Counted from the stretch's first letter, positions 26,884 through 35,484 are shown. The stretch is DNA of 64,000 bases from JBBQFI01 sp038237805 (GCA_038237805.1 JBBRYI010000005.1:62001-126000); one strand, 5' to 3'. The notes: a model not told the origin generated them from the sequence alone. Program-made: numbers and translations.

Positions 26884-27630
26884 ATGCGGGGCGAAGATAT
26901 TCCAATCCGTGTCGCGATGTGGTCGGGCCCCCGCAATATTTCGACGGCGATGATGCGATCGTGGGGCAATCGCGCAGACACCGCCGTAATCGACGAGCCG
27001 TTCTACGCGTTTTATTTAAACGCTTCCGGAAAGCAACATCCCGGCGCGGATGAAGTGATCGCGCACGGCGAGACCGATTGGCGAAAAGTCGCCGCCCAAT
27101 GTGGGAGGGGCCTCAGCGCCCCGATTGGAAAGAAAATCTTCTTCCAGAAACAGATGACGCATCATTTGTTGCCGGAAGTGGATCGAGAATGGTTACGCAC
27201 GGTTACAAACTGTTTTCTCATCCGCGACCCCGCGGAAGTAATTACCTCATATATAAAGAAGAACAACGATCCAGTGTTGGAAGACCTCGGATTGGTGCAG
27301 CAGGAGGAAATTTTTGATTGGGTGCGCGAAAACACAGGGACCATTCCTCCTGTGATCGATGCGAAGGATGTTTTGAAAAACCCCGAAAGAATGTTGCGAT
27401 TATTGTGCGAAGCAGTCGGTGTTGAGTTCGACGAAGCGATGCTTTCGTGGCCTGCAGGTTTGCGTGAGACCGATGGCGTCTGGGCGAAGCATTGGTATGG
27501 TGAAGTAGCGCGCTCGACATCGTTCCAGCCACACCTGCCTAAGAGCGAATCCGTGCCCGAGCGTTTGCGCGAGATTCACGAGCGGTGCTGCGAATGTTAT
27601 GAGCGGCTTTATCAATATAGGCTTTTGTAG
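26884..27630 (+). CDS. Sulfotransferase-like protein with an in-frame repeat insertion
   Basis: 248 residues. MWSGPRNISTAMMRSWGNR (from residue 12) is the 5'-phosphosulfate loop of a sulfotransferase/branched-chain P-loop family; NCFLIRDPAEVITSYIKKN is the 3'-phosphate site, and SWPAGLRETDGVWAKHWYGEV closes the family. Such genes are commonly seen beside or fused to class IV aminotransferases, as here, where the aminotransferase follows 77 bases on. The true substrate is unknown. Residues about 73-80 (CGRGLSAPI) are encoded by the GTGGGAGGGGCC repeat, which sits between helices without breaking the frame. Confidence 0.75.
   Translation: MRGEDIPIRVAMWSGPRNISTAMMRSWGNRADTAVIDEPFYAFYLNASGKQHPGADEVIAHGETDWRKVAAQCGRGLSAPIGKKIFFQKQMTHHLLPEVDREWLRTVTNCFLIRDPAEVITSYIKKNNDPVLEDLGLVQQEEIFDWVRENTGTIPPVIDAKDVLKNPERMLRLLCEAVGVEFDEAMLSWPAGLRETDGVWAKHWYGEVARSTSFQPHLPKSESVPERLREIHERCCECYERLYQYRLL
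27101..27124. repeat. Half of the GTGGGAGGGGCC element inside a coding gene
   Basis: Matches 4168-4191 at 23 of 24 positions. Here it is translated in frame as part of CGRGLSAP within the sulfotransferase-like gene, whereas the first copy is intergenic. Confidence 0.8.
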
Positions 27631-27696
27631 CCGCGCTCTCTGAGCGTCGCACTTACTCGCCGCGAATTGGTGCGACGGTCTGAGACCGCCGCTACA
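27625..27696. repeat. Inverted repeat between the sulfotransferase and aminotransferase genes
   Basis: Arms 27625-27651 (TGTAGCCGCGCT...) and 27670-27696 (...CGCCGCTACA) are complementary over 27 bases with a few mismatches; the inner right arm has GGTCTGAGACC. The left arm includes the stop codon of the sulfotransferase-like gene. It could terminate transcription or form a processed mRNA hairpin. Confidence 0.7.
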
Positions 27697-27707
27697 GTTG
27701 AGAGAGA

Positions 27708-28610
27708 ATGCTGCAGCAATTTAACGAAAAGAACCGCGATCTGATGGTCAACATCAACGGTCGTCTCGTGCATCGCGACGAAGCGGGAATCAGTCCCTTC
27801 GATTCGGCGTTGCAGGGCGGCGATGCGGTTTGGGAAGGACTCCGTCTTTACAACGGTCGCATTTTCAAACTGCACGAACATCTCGATCGCTTACGTCGTT
27901 CCGCCGTTGCGCTTTCGTTCGTGGAAATTCCGCCTAACGAGAAGATCATCGACGAGATCAAGCGCACGCTTGCTGCGAACAAGATGCGCGACAATGTGCA
28001 CATTCGTCTTACCCTCACGCGCGGAGTGAAAATTACTTCCGGCATGGACCCAAGGCTGAATCTATCGGGGCCGACGTTGATTGTGCTCGCGGAACATAAG
28101 GCGCCCGTTTACTCGAAGGCGGGCTTGAAATTGATCACTGCCTCAGTGCGTCGCCCGCCGCCTGAGATCCTCGACCCTAAAATACATCACGCCAATTTGT
28201 TGAATTCCATCCTGGCCAAGATCGAGGCGAACAACGCCGGCGCGGACGATGCGCTCATGCTCGACATCCACGGATTGATCGCGGAGACGAACGCGACGCA
28301 TGTTTTTGTTATGCGGAATGGCGAAGTAGCGACAAGCCGTGTCATCGCCTGTCCCGAGGGGATCACGCGCGCTACCGTACTCGAGATTTGTGCAGCCGAA
28401 AAAATCCCGTGCGCAGAAACCGATTTGAAACTCGGCGACGCTTATCACGCGGATGAGGTCTTCTGCACCGGCACCATGGGCGAACTCGCCGGCGTCACCA
28501 TGATCGACGATCGCACCATCGGAGATGGCAATGTTGGGCCAGTGACAAAAAAACTGAGCGATCTTTACCTGCGACGAGTAGCGAGCGAAGGAACGGAAGT
28601 CTGCTCGTGA
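27708..28610 (+). CDS. ilvE: Branched-chain amino acid aminotransferase (class IV, IlvE-like)
   Basis: 300 residues; an alternative ATG at 27744 would remove 12 residues. PLP fold type IV: VNINGRLVHRDEAGISPFDSA, QGGDAVWEGLRLYNGRIF, catalytic Lys in PKIHHANLLNSILAK, DALMLDIHGLIAETNATHVF and CTGTMGELAGVTMID. It transfers amino groups between branched-chain amino acids (or a related substrate) and 2-oxoglutarate. The aminotransferase could supply branched 2-oxo acids whose CoA esters feed the mutase and dehydrogenases nearby, but that is inference. The stop overlaps the GTG start of the DoxX gene by 4 bases. Confidence 0.85.
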   Translation: MLQQFNEKNRDLMVNINGRLVHRDEAGISPFDSALQGGDAVWEGLRLYNGRIFKLHEHLDRLRRSAVALSFVEIPPNEKIIDEIKRTLAANKMRDNVHIRLTLTRGVKITSGMDPRLNLSGPTLIVLAEHKAPVYSKAGLKLITASVRRPPPEILDPKIHHANLLNSILAKIEANNAGADDALMLDIHGLIAETNATHVFVMRNGEVATSRVIACPEGITRATVLEICAAEKIPCAETDLKLGDAYHADEVFCTGTMGELAGVTMIDDRTIGDGNVGPVTKKLSDLYLRRVASEGTEVCS

Positions 28611-28987
28611 GCGTCGCGCGCATTTCGCTCGCGCTTTTTTTCCTTCTCTCCGGCGCCAACCATTTTCTTTCTCCGAGTTTTTATCTCGCGGTCATGCCGC
28701 CTTATTTGCCGTGGCACGTGCAATTGGTCGCGATCAGCGGCGTCGCGGAAATCGCCGGTGGCGTCGGTGTTCTGCTTCCGCAGACAAGGAAACTGGCGGC
28801 CTGGGGTTTGATCGCGCTCTTAGTCGTCGTCCTTCCCGCGAATATTCAGGCGATTTCTACGGGGATGATGATAGCTGGTCGCGCTGTTCCCCATTGGATG
28901 TTGTGGATGCGCGTGCCGCTCCAGGCCGTGCTTATAATTTGGGTTTATCTGAGTTGTCTCCACCGTAATCAGGAGGGGATTCGATAA
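28607..28987 (+). CDS. DoxX-family membrane protein, copy 1
   Basis: 126 residues from GTG 28607, overlapping the aminotransferase stop. It has four hydrophobic helices; LSGANHFLSPSFYLAVMPPYLPWH then LVAISGVAEIAGGVGVLLPQTRKLA is the DoxX-like core. The role of such small membrane proteins is unknown; some are linked to redox stress. A second copy lies at 31692 with the same core, and the two flank an ADOP permease on the other strand. Confidence 0.82.
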   Translation: MSVARISLALFFLLSGANHFLSPSFYLAVMPPYLPWHVQLVAISGVAEIAGGVGVLLPQTRKLAAWGLIALLVVVLPANIQAISTGMMIAGRAVPHWMLWMRVPLQAVLIIWVYLSCLHRNQEGIR

Positions 28988-29088
28988 GACCACTTTTGCC
29001 CGACTCGATTCAGAACAAAGAACTCTGGGTTTCAAAAGCAGATTGAGCGCAAAATTATTCGCCGCGCACGTTGCGGCAAGCGATGTAG

Positions 29089-29109
29089 CGGCGTTTGTGT
29101 CAAACGCCG
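29089..29109. terminator. Hairpin between convergent genes
   Basis: CGGCGTTTG-TGT-CAAACGCCG, a perfect 9-bp stem with a 3-base loop, lies in the 161-base gap between the DoxX gene (+) and the permease gene (-). There is no strong T tract, so it may serve as a bidirectional, weak terminator. Confidence 0.6.
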
Positions 29110-29148
29110 AAATAAAATCAGGCCCTTGGCACAAGCGCCTCTACAACT

Positions 29149-31569
29149 TCACTCCGAGCGCAACGCCTCGACAGGGTTGACCAGCGTTGCGCGACGCGCA
29201 GGGAAAAGACACGCCAACAGCGCGGCGAGACCAAGGATAACGAGCGTCCCGCTCAGCAGCATCGGATTGTAGGCGGACGTTTCATAAAGCTGGGATTTGA
29301 TCAAACGGCCGACCACGAGTGCGGTCGTTAGGCCAACAGCTAATCCGACCAGCACTGGTTTCATTCCCTGCATCACGACGAGACGCAACACATCCATTGT
29401 TTGCGCGCCGAGCGCCATGCGCACTCCGATTTCGCCCGTGCGTTGTTCGACCGTGTAAGCGACCGCGCCGTAAATTCCGACCGTCGCGAATAGCAATGCG
29501 ACGCCAGCGAAAATTCCGAGCAACCACATCATCAAGCGCGCCTGCCCGAGCGCCTGTGCAACGACGTCGTCCATCGCTTGCGGCAGCGCAATCGCGAGCA
29601 TGGGATCGATTCTGCTCATCCGTTCTTGCACCAGCCTTGTCACGGCTTCGGTCTTCATCGTGCTGCGCACGGTCACAGCGGCGAACGGAAAGTTTTCCTG
29701 CGCCCACGGACGATAAAATTCCATATCGTTAGCCTTTGCCAGCTGCACGGAGCGTACGTCACCAACGATTCCGATAATTTCTACCGGCACGCTGCTGCTC
29801 GTGATCAAAAGCGTCTTGCCAATCGGGTTCTCGTTACCAAAAACTTTTTTCGCGCCGGTCTGGCTGATGAGAATGACGTTCTGGTGTCCGTCGATGTCGT
29901 GCTGATCGAAATCGCGCCCGGCGAGAATCGGAATGCCCCACGTGCGGAAAAATCCGGGCGCAAGATCGTGCGATGGCGCGCCTTTGCGTTCGCTTACCGG
30001 TGGAACGTTACCTTCTGGCCTCGTGTAAAGCGTCGCGCCGGCGCCGCCGATGAGCGGAAAATCGCTGCTGACCGAAACGTCCTGAAATCCCGGCGTCTCG
30101 CGCAAGGCATTTTGCAATTGCTCGCCGAATCGCGTTCGTGACGGCATGTCTGGATAACGCGCTTGCGGGAAAGTAAGGAAACCAACCCAGAGATTCTTCG
30201 GATTGAAGCCGGTATTCTGCTGGCTCAGCCTAACGAAACTGGTGATAAGCAAGGCTGCACCCGCCAGCAGCGTGACTGAGAGCGCGACCTGCGCACCGAC
30301 AAGAATTTTGCGGAAACGTTGTTGCCGCACACTGCCACTCGAACCGCGGCCGCCTTCCTTTAATCCGTCCACCAAATCGGCCCGCGAACTTTGCAGCGCC
30401 GGATAAATTCCCATGGCCAATCCAGTCAGGATCGACAGCGCGATGGTAAAGGCGAGCACCGGGATGGAAAGACTCGTGGCGCTGTTCGCTTCCAATGGCA
30501 GGAAATTCGCCGCCATTTTCGGGACGAGTGGAACGAGTTGCCACGCCAGCATTGATCCAACCAATCCGGCGATTGCGCTGACGAGCACACTTTCGAAAAC
30601 AAACAATCGCATCACGCTCGCGCGCGACGCGCCCAGCGCCATGCGCAACGCGATCTCGCGCCGGCGTCCGCTGAAACGTACGAGCAATAGATTCGCCACG
30701 TTGCTGCATGCAATCAGCAGAACAAAACTCACCGCCGCGAAGAGTGTGGCAAAACCGGCGCGCAAATTTGCGGTCACATCTTCGGGCAATGTTTTGATCG
30801 ACGTGAACATGTTGGCGTCGATCTTCTCCGGGTATTGCACGTTGTAACTCTGATCGAGCGATGGCAGAGCCGCACGCACCTGCTGCACTGTTACGCCCGG
30901 TTTCAGCCGCGCGACCACGCGCAGAAAACCCGTGCCGCGCATCATTCGCTCGTGTGTGAAACCGGCAATGAACAAGGGCTTCGTTGTCCAAACCTCCACG
31001 TTCGGTCCTGTCCATGATACCGGCAGTTTTGGCAGCACACCCACAATTGTGTGCGCGGTGCCGTCGAGCGTGATCGCGCGCCCGACCACATTCGGATCGG
31101 CGCCGAGCCGTTTGCGCCAGAAGTTTTCCGTGATCAACGCGACATCGGCGCCTTCTTCTTCGTTAGGCAAAAAGTTACGACCGAGAATCGGGCGAACACC
31201 GAGGATGTCGAAGTAATTCGCCGTTGTGCGAAAACCGAGGAGCTGGACCGGTTCGCCCAGACCGGTCAACGTCACCGCCGTGCCGGTATCCGCGGCCAAA
31301 CCGGAGAAAAATGTCTGTCCCTCGCGCCACTGCATGAAGCGTGGCGCCGAGATTCCGATTTCCGGGAGGCTGCCGTCCTTCGCATTTCCGTAGAGATGTA
31401 TGACTCGCTGTGGCTCGTGGAATGGCAGCGCGCGCAGAAAAAGATCGTTGATCAAACTGAAGATTGCAGTGTTAAGCCCGATCCCGAGCGCCAGTGTGAT
31501 CACCGCAAGCAACGTAAATCCTGGCGATTTGAATAGCTGCCGAAGTGCGAAACGAAAATCGAGCATCAT
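29149..31569 (-). CDS. ADOP-type (MacB/FtsX) ABC permease with duplicated FtsX unit
   Basis: 806 residues from ATG 31569 (an upstream start at 31596 adds nine residues; ATG 31566 also fits). The architecture is TM1 (LFKSPGFTLLAVITLALGIGLNTAIF), a MacB periplasmic core, three TM helices (VSFVLLIACSNVANLLLVRFSGRRREIALRMALGA and following), a second periplasmic core and a second FtsX block near the C-terminus (GVALLFATVGIYGAVAYTVEQRTGEIGVRMALGA). Both FtsX blocks carry the R-EI--RMALGA motif. The duplicated form without an adjacent ATPase or membrane-fusion gene is the 'acidobacterial duplicated orphan permease' layout. Its role in export or cell-envelope mechanotransmission is unknown. Three TCGTTAGGC sites lie in this gene (29326, 30228, 31161), each in a different reading frame. 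Confidence 0.88.
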   Translation of the reverse strand: MMLDFRFALRQLFKSPGFTLLAVITLALGIGLNTAIFSLINDLFLRALPFHEPQRVIHLYGNAKDGSLPEIGISAPRFMQWREGQTFFSGLAADTGTAVTLTGLGEPVQLLGFRTTANYFDILGVRPILGRNFLPNEEEGADVALITENFWRKRLGADPNVVGRAITLDGTAHTIVGVLPKLPVSWTGPNVEVWTTKPLFIAGFTHERMMRGTGFLRVVARLKPGVTVQQVRAALPSLDQSYNVQYPEKIDANMFTSIKTLPEDVTANLRAGFATLFAAVSFVLLIACSNVANLLLVRFSGRRREIALRMALGASRASVMRLFVFESVLVSAIAGLVGSMLAWQLVPLVPKMAANFLPLEANSATSLSIPVLAFTIALSILTGLAMGIYPALQSSRADLVDGLKEGGRGSSGSVRQQRFRKILVGAQVALSVTLLAGAALLITSFVRLSQQNTGFNPKNLWVGFLTFPQARYPDMPSRTRFGEQLQNALRETPGFQDVSVSSDFPLIGGAGATLYTRPEGNVPPVSERKGAPSHDLAPGFFRTWGIPILAGRDFDQHDIDGHQNVILISQTGAKKVFGNENPIGKTLLITSSSVPVEIIGIVGDVRSVQLAKANDMEFYRPWAQENFPFAAVTVRSTMKTEAVTRLVQERMSRIDPMLAIALPQAMDDVVAQALGQARLMMWLLGIFAGVALLFATVGIYGAVAYTVEQRTGEIGVRMALGAQTMDVLRLVVMQGMKPVLVGLAVGLTTALVVGRLIKSQLYETSAYNPMLLSGTLVILGLAALLACLFPARRATLVNPVEALRSE

Positions 31570-31691
31570 AAGCCGGTCATAATTAAGATGCGCCAACCGT
31601 CGCGGTTGGATTCAATTAAAAGACGCCACCGTTCTGCGTTTTTGTCTATTAAAAACGGTTGAACGGACTTTGGGCGCGACATCTCGTAAGT

Positions 31692-32093
31692 ATGAATCGA
31701 AGTCTGTTCGTGAATTTTTCGCGGAACTTGCTCGCGCTTTTTTTCATCGTCTCTGGTGCGAATCATTTTCTTTCTCCGGACTTTTATCGGGCGATCATGC
31801 CGCCGTATTTACCCTGGCACGCGCAACTCGTTGCGATTAGCGGCGCAGCCGAAATCGCCGGTGGCCTCGGCGTTTTTCTTCCGCAGACAAGGAGGCTCGC
31901 GGGGTGGGGTTTGATCGCTCTGCTCATCGCCGTTTTTGCCGCGAACATTCAGGCGATTTCCACTGGAATGGTGGTCGCCGGCCACGCGATTCCCGCTTGG
32001 GTGCTCTGGTTGCGCCTGCCACTCCAAGTCGTGTTCTTAATTTGGGTTTACTGCACATGCTTAAGCCTGACTGAACGTCAGTCGGGGAGTTGA
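31692..32093 (+). CDS. DoxX-family membrane protein, copy 2
   Basis: 133 residues from ATG 31692 (MNRSLFVNFSRNLL); a TTG at 31659 adds eleven residues. It has the same four-helix core as copy 1: VSGANHFLSPDFYRAIMPPYLPWH, AEIAGGLGVFLPQTRRLAGWGLIALLIAV, AANIQAISTGMVVAGHAIP. Most residues match copy 1, so this is a duplication within the locus. It diverges from the permease, whose start is about 120 bases upstream. Confidence 0.82.
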   Translation: MNRSLFVNFSRNLLALFFIVSGANHFLSPDFYRAIMPPYLPWHAQLVAISGAAEIAGGLGVFLPQTRRLAGWGLIALLIAVFAANIQAISTGMVVAGHAIPAWVLWLRLPLQVVFLIWVYCTCLSLTERQSGS

Positions 32094-32121
32094 CCCGCTG
32101 CGCTGAGCCTCGAGTTACTCG

Positions 32122-32452
32122 ATGAAGCGGCAAGCGCTCGATCCGTATCTTTCCGTCTGGTGTGTGGAGGAACTTGGGATCGCGTTCTACGCGCAGGAAC
32201 GTTACCGCGAAGCGATCGAACATTTGTCCGCGCTGCCCTTTCAAACGCGTCGCTCGCGTTTGTATCAAACGGGCCGCGCGTATGGCCCTCGGCGAAACCG
32301 ATCAGGCGCAAAAACTCGGCGGCGCCGCGCTGGCCTTGCAGCCCGATCTAACAACAAAATATGTTCGCGAACAGGAATGGTATCGCGACTGTGCGGTGCT
32401 GAAGAAGTTAGTCCGCCAGCTTGTTGAGGCCGCTGCTCCACAACGGCATTAA
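32122..32452 (+). pseudogene. Frameshifted C-terminal remnant of a TPR protein
   Basis: The first frame encodes PYLSVWCVEELGIAFYAQERYREAIEHLSALPFQTRRSRLYQ. Another frame continues AARMALGETDQAQKLGGAAL and EQEWYRDCAVLKKLVRQLVEA. Joined, the segments make the C-terminal TPRs and the closing block (REWYRD--VLKKLV-QLV) that ends many TolB/TPR or cyclase/TPR proteins. No N-terminus precedes it: only 28 bases separate it from the DoxX stop. It is a decayed fragment, not a functional gene. Confidence 0.65.
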
Positions 32453-32478
32453 TATCGCAGTCTATTGATTGGCTTCGG

Positions 32479-33951
32479 ATGCGTCGCATGTTAAAAAGCG
32501 AAATGGCAAAGCGCGCAGTTCCCCAGAAGTCGCCCGAGTTAAGAGTGCTACGAACAAAATCTCCCTCCATCAACGAGCAAGAGCAGCTATATCTTTTGCG
32601 CCGAGACGCAAGAATCGAGGTCCTAGCATCCCAACCCCCTAAGCGCGCGAAAGTAACTGTAATTCCTATCGATTATGCTAGCGACGAACAAAGACATCGC
32701 GCTGCATTGGAGAACAAATACCGAAGCTGTTTACAAGTTCGATTAGAAGCGCGTCGGCTCGTTACTTATGTCCCTAACAAAACGCTTCCAGTTTATAATT
32801 GGTTCAAATTCAAGGAAGGGTTCTCGCGTCAATTAGTTGCCGAGCTTGCTGCCCAATTCGAGCTGACAAAACGTGATTTTGTATTCGATCCCTTTGCAGG
32901 GTGCGGCACGACACTACTGACATGTAAAGAACTCGGCATACGTGCTGCCGGAATTGATGTGCTGCCAACATCGGCCTTCGTCGCGAAAGTGAAGCTGTTC
33001 GATTGGCCAGACCTCGATGAGCTGTTGCGCGCCGTGCAGCGATTAATGGACGCTCGATTTCACGAGCCGTCGATTACTTGGCCCAATGTCCGCATTATCA
33101 ATCTGGCGTTCACGCAAGACGTACAGGCGCAAATTCTGTTCTTCAAAGAAGAGATCGAAAAATTTAAGCCGCCCATCCGGGATTTTCTCATGTTGGGTTT
33201 GCTTAGTATTATCGAGACGGTGAGCCGCACCTCCAAAGATGGTCAATTCCTGCGGCTCGTTGAGAAATTGATTCCGCCAGTCCGTGACGCGCTACGCGGA
33301 ATTCTCAGTACGATGATCAGCGATCTTTCGCTTCAACACCAAACCTTGTTCAAAAACGGTAAAGTACGCGTGACGGCGTCGGCAGGAGACGCGCGAGATG
33401 ATGTCTGGGCGAGAAAATACTCCAATCGCGTCGCGGCAATCATCACTTCGCCGCCATATTTGAATCGTTATGATTATTCACGCACTTATGCGTTAGAACT
33501 CTGTCTGCTTACAGTTAAGTCACATCGCGAGATGGTCGACGTACGTCACAGCTTATTGCGCTCACATGTTGAAAGCCGCGAGCATGTCGGCAAAGAAATT
33601 AAACTACCGGCCCTCGACGAGGTGTTAACCGAGCTCGCTAAAAAGGATCTAAATAACAACCGATTGCCCGTCATGGTGAAGGGCTATTTCGAGGACATGA
33701 ATCTTGTAATTAAGAACATGGCGACCGCATTAAAGCCTGGCGGGCAGGTCGCGTTGGTGGTTGCTAACGCTCAGTTTGCTGGGGAGAATGTTCCGGTCGA
33801 TCTCATGTTGTCGGAACTCGCCGAGGGGCACAATCTGAGTACAGAAGATATTTGGGTAACTCGCTTCAAGGGAAACAGCTCCCAACAAATGGCGGTTTAC
33901 GGACGTCGACCTGTTCGCGAATCGATCGTCTTTTGGAAGAAGAATGCCTGA
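32479..33951 (+). CDS. DNA modification methyltransferase of a type II R-M system
   Basis: 490 residues. Motif X/entry VYNWFKFKEGFSRQLVAEL precedes SAM motif I DPFAGCGTT (137-145); the catalytic motif IV TSPPY lies at 323-327 followed by NRYDYSRTYALELCLL. The order X-I-IV and the TSPPY form (rather than NPPY/DPPY) favour an N4-cytosine or N6-adenine amino-methyltransferase. The gene overlaps the next one by 8 bases. The base composition looks visibly AT-richer than its surroundings and there is no TCGTTAGGC site, both consistent with horizontal acquisition. Alternative ATG starts lie at 32488 and 32503. Confidence 0.85.
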   Translation: MRRMLKSEMAKRAVPQKSPELRVLRTKSPSINEQEQLYLLRRDARIEVLASQPPKRAKVTVIPIDYASDEQRHRAALENKYRSCLQVRLEARRLVTYVPNKTLPVYNWFKFKEGFSRQLVAELAAQFELTKRDFVFDPFAGCGTTLLTCKELGIRAAGIDVLPTSAFVAKVKLFDWPDLDELLRAVQRLMDARFHEPSITWPNVRIINLAFTQDVQAQILFFKEEIEKFKPPIRDFLMLGLLSIIETVSRTSKDGQFLRLVEKLIPPVRDALRGILSTMISDLSLQHQTLFKNGKVRVTASAGDARDDVWARKYSNRVAAIITSPPYLNRYDYSRTYALELCLLTVKSHREMVDVRHSLLRSHVESREHVGKEIKLPALDEVLTELAKKDLNNNRLPVMVKGYFEDMNLVIKNMATALKPGGQVALVVANAQFAGENVPVDLMLSELAEGHNLSTEDIWVTRFKGNSSQQMAVYGRRPVRESIVFWKKNA

Positions 33952-34879
33952 TTTCATTCACAACGAACTTAGCGATCGATATCTCAAACGATCCGCTCTA
34001 TTTTGGAAATTCACGCGAGATGCAAAGTTGGCGCGTCTTCAAAAAGAGGCGCGTTCCGCATCTTGGAAGAACCTGGCGTGGAACTGGAACGATCTTGGAA
34101 TTTCGAGCGAGGCTCGTGCGGCTGCCGATAGGTTGGGTCTTGTTCCATCGGAGATTTTTGCTCATCCCGAAGCTGTATCGAAAAATCCAGAGCTACTTAA
34201 GTATTACCGACTGCTTGCCTGTCTTCCTGCTAAGGGACTCGCGCAGATTCGAAAAAAGTCGACCAAGATATCGCGCCTTCAGGACCTCTGCGTATTGCTA
34301 AACCAGTTCTTATCGCAATTGGTCGTCGCAACAGGTCGTACAAGCCGAGAAACTTTGCTCGCTACCATGTACGCCGAAGCAGGGAGCGAATGGCAAGGTA
34401 CTTGGGTCAACAACATTGGAAAAGCCTCAGCTCTTGAACTGGAGCGAATCATTGTTGAATTCGCGAATAAGAAAGGGCTCGTTGCAGTTTCAGAAGGAAC
34501 GGATTCGACGCCTGATGAAAGTGTGGTGGTTCTCAAGAGCGGTACAACTATCGCCTTTGGTTCAGAACCGGATGTAGAATTTCGTAATGCGAAGAAAGAA
34601 CTTGTTTGCGTAATCGAAATCAAGGGAAGTGCTGATAGGGCGGGCGCACAGACCCGCCTTGGAGAGACCAAGAAATCATTCGCGAAGGCGAAGCAGGAAA
34701 ATGCACGCTGTCACACCATTTTTCTCCCGAGCGTTACTACGGCGGCTGTGAAGAAGCAGCTTGAGACCGAGCGTGACATAGATCAGGTCTTTGATCTGCT
34801 TGATATTTTCCGAGATGCGAAGAAGCGAAGCGCGTTTCTGATCGAATTATTCAAATTCCGATTGCGCGAAAAAGTGTAA
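33944..34879 (+). CDS. Type II restriction endonuclease (PD-(D/E)XK, possibly XcyI family)
   Basis: 311 residues. A helical N-terminal region (LSDRYLKRSALFWKFTRDAKLARLQKEARS) leads to the nuclease core: PD at 209-210, then EIKG with Glu225 and Lys227 in VCVIEIKGSADRAGAQTRLGE, spaced as in PD-(D/E)XK enzymes. It overlaps the methyltransferase gene by 8 bases on the same strand, the usual R-M operon layout with the methylase first. The opening and the nuclease block remind me of XcyI/Cfr9I (CCCGGG) enzymes, but I cannot establish the family or recognition site without a search. It is AT-richer than neighbouring core genes. Confidence 0.78.
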   Translation: MPDFIHNELSDRYLKRSALFWKFTRDAKLARLQKEARSASWKNLAWNWNDLGISSEARAAADRLGLVPSEIFAHPEAVSKNPELLKYYRLLACLPAKGLAQIRKKSTKISRLQDLCVLLNQFLSQLVVATGRTSRETLLATMYAEAGSEWQGTWVNNIGKASALELERIIVEFANKKGLVAVSEGTDSTPDESVVVLKSGTTIAFGSEPDVEFRNAKKELVCVIEIKGSADRAGAQTRLGETKKSFAKAKQENARCHTIFLPSVTTAAVKKQLETERDIDQVFDLLDIFRDAKKRSAFLIELFKFRLREKV

Positions 34880-34913
34880 TCCGGAATTGCATTGTTGAAA
34901 GTTTATCGTCAAG

Positions 34914-35118
34914 GCGGCGGACTTATGGGAACTGCTCGAGCGTCGCATTTCCAAGTTCGGATTGCGGCTGGCGGGGACGGGGCTGGAGCCGTTGATCAAG
35001 CAGCTTTACGATGAGCTTTCGGCGAAGGGGCTCGTGTTTCATCCGCCGTGTTATGTCGGCGATGAATGGTTCGTGCCGATCGGGATTCCGGCGATCTTCA
35101 TCCGTTTTTTCCCGTGCA
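34914..35118 (+). pseudogene. Metallopeptidase 5' fragment, copy 1 (broken at both ends)
   Basis: Reads LLERRISKFGLRLAGTGLEPL, then KGLVFHPPCYVGDEWF and VPIGIPAIF, homologous to residues 4 to about 76 of the intact metallopeptidase at 36898. The codons equivalent to WVSLGDE are missing at its 5' end, and homology stops at about GTGCA (35118). It lies 34 bases after the restriction enzyme stop and upstream of the first toxin-antitoxin operon, which is on the other strand. Confidence 0.8.
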
Positions 35119-35153
35119 ATCCAGATCGACGCTCTAAAATCACTGCAGTTTTT

Positions 35154-35180
35154 ATGCATCGTAGTCGGCTTACGATACAT
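35154..35180. repeat. Imperfect palindrome at the junction of gene fragment and toxin operon
   Basis: ATGCATCGTA-gtcggct-TACGATACAT: arms of 10 bases with one mismatch. A perfect version stands in the matching place of the second cassette (36051-36077). It lies 47 bases beyond the toxin stop codon. Confidence 0.7.
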
Positions 35181-35226
35181 GCCGATCAAGCGTGCATCAC
35201 CCGCACAGTTTCCTGAAGTCTCAGGT

Positions 35227-35484
35227 TCAGAACCGGAAACGGTTGTAATCTTCGTGTGTTCCAATCCAAAACCAAGCGATCACGTCGCCTTCGCGCATAC
35301 CTATCGCGCGGTAGTGTTCCCCGATTCGCACGACACATATTCCATTTCGCCGCTCCTCGAACCTGAGCGAAGGATGATGAGGATGCTTTTTCCAGAGCGC
35401 GTATTTTTCGCGCGCAAGTTTTTGTACGGCGGCCGGCAGAGCGTGGAAGTGCTTCCAGAATCGCGCGTGCGTTCTGCCGATCAC
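35227..35484 (-). CDS. RelE/HigB-like toxin of TA operon 1
   Basis: 85 residues from GTG 35484, which overlaps the antitoxin stop (GTGA). HARFWKHFHALPAAVQKLAREKY is the first helix pair, then SLRFEERRNGICVVRIGEHYRA and VIAWFWIGTHEDYNRF, the last part matching the conserved end of RelE/ParE-fold toxins that pair with small 'SLAEI' antitoxins. Such toxins usually cleave mRNA at the ribosome; the cleavage residues cannot be assigned by eye. Antitoxin first and toxin second is the usual order. Confidence 0.8.
   Translation of the reverse strand: MIGRTHARFWKHFHALPAAVQKLAREKYALWKKHPHHPSLRFEERRNGICVVRIGEHYRAIGMREGDVIAWFWIGTHEDYNRFRF

Noticed and set aside
34880..34913. Search for a tRNA or integrase next to the defence genes
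   Set aside because: No tRNA-like TTCGANNC stem or recombinase motifs found here or elsewhere in the window.
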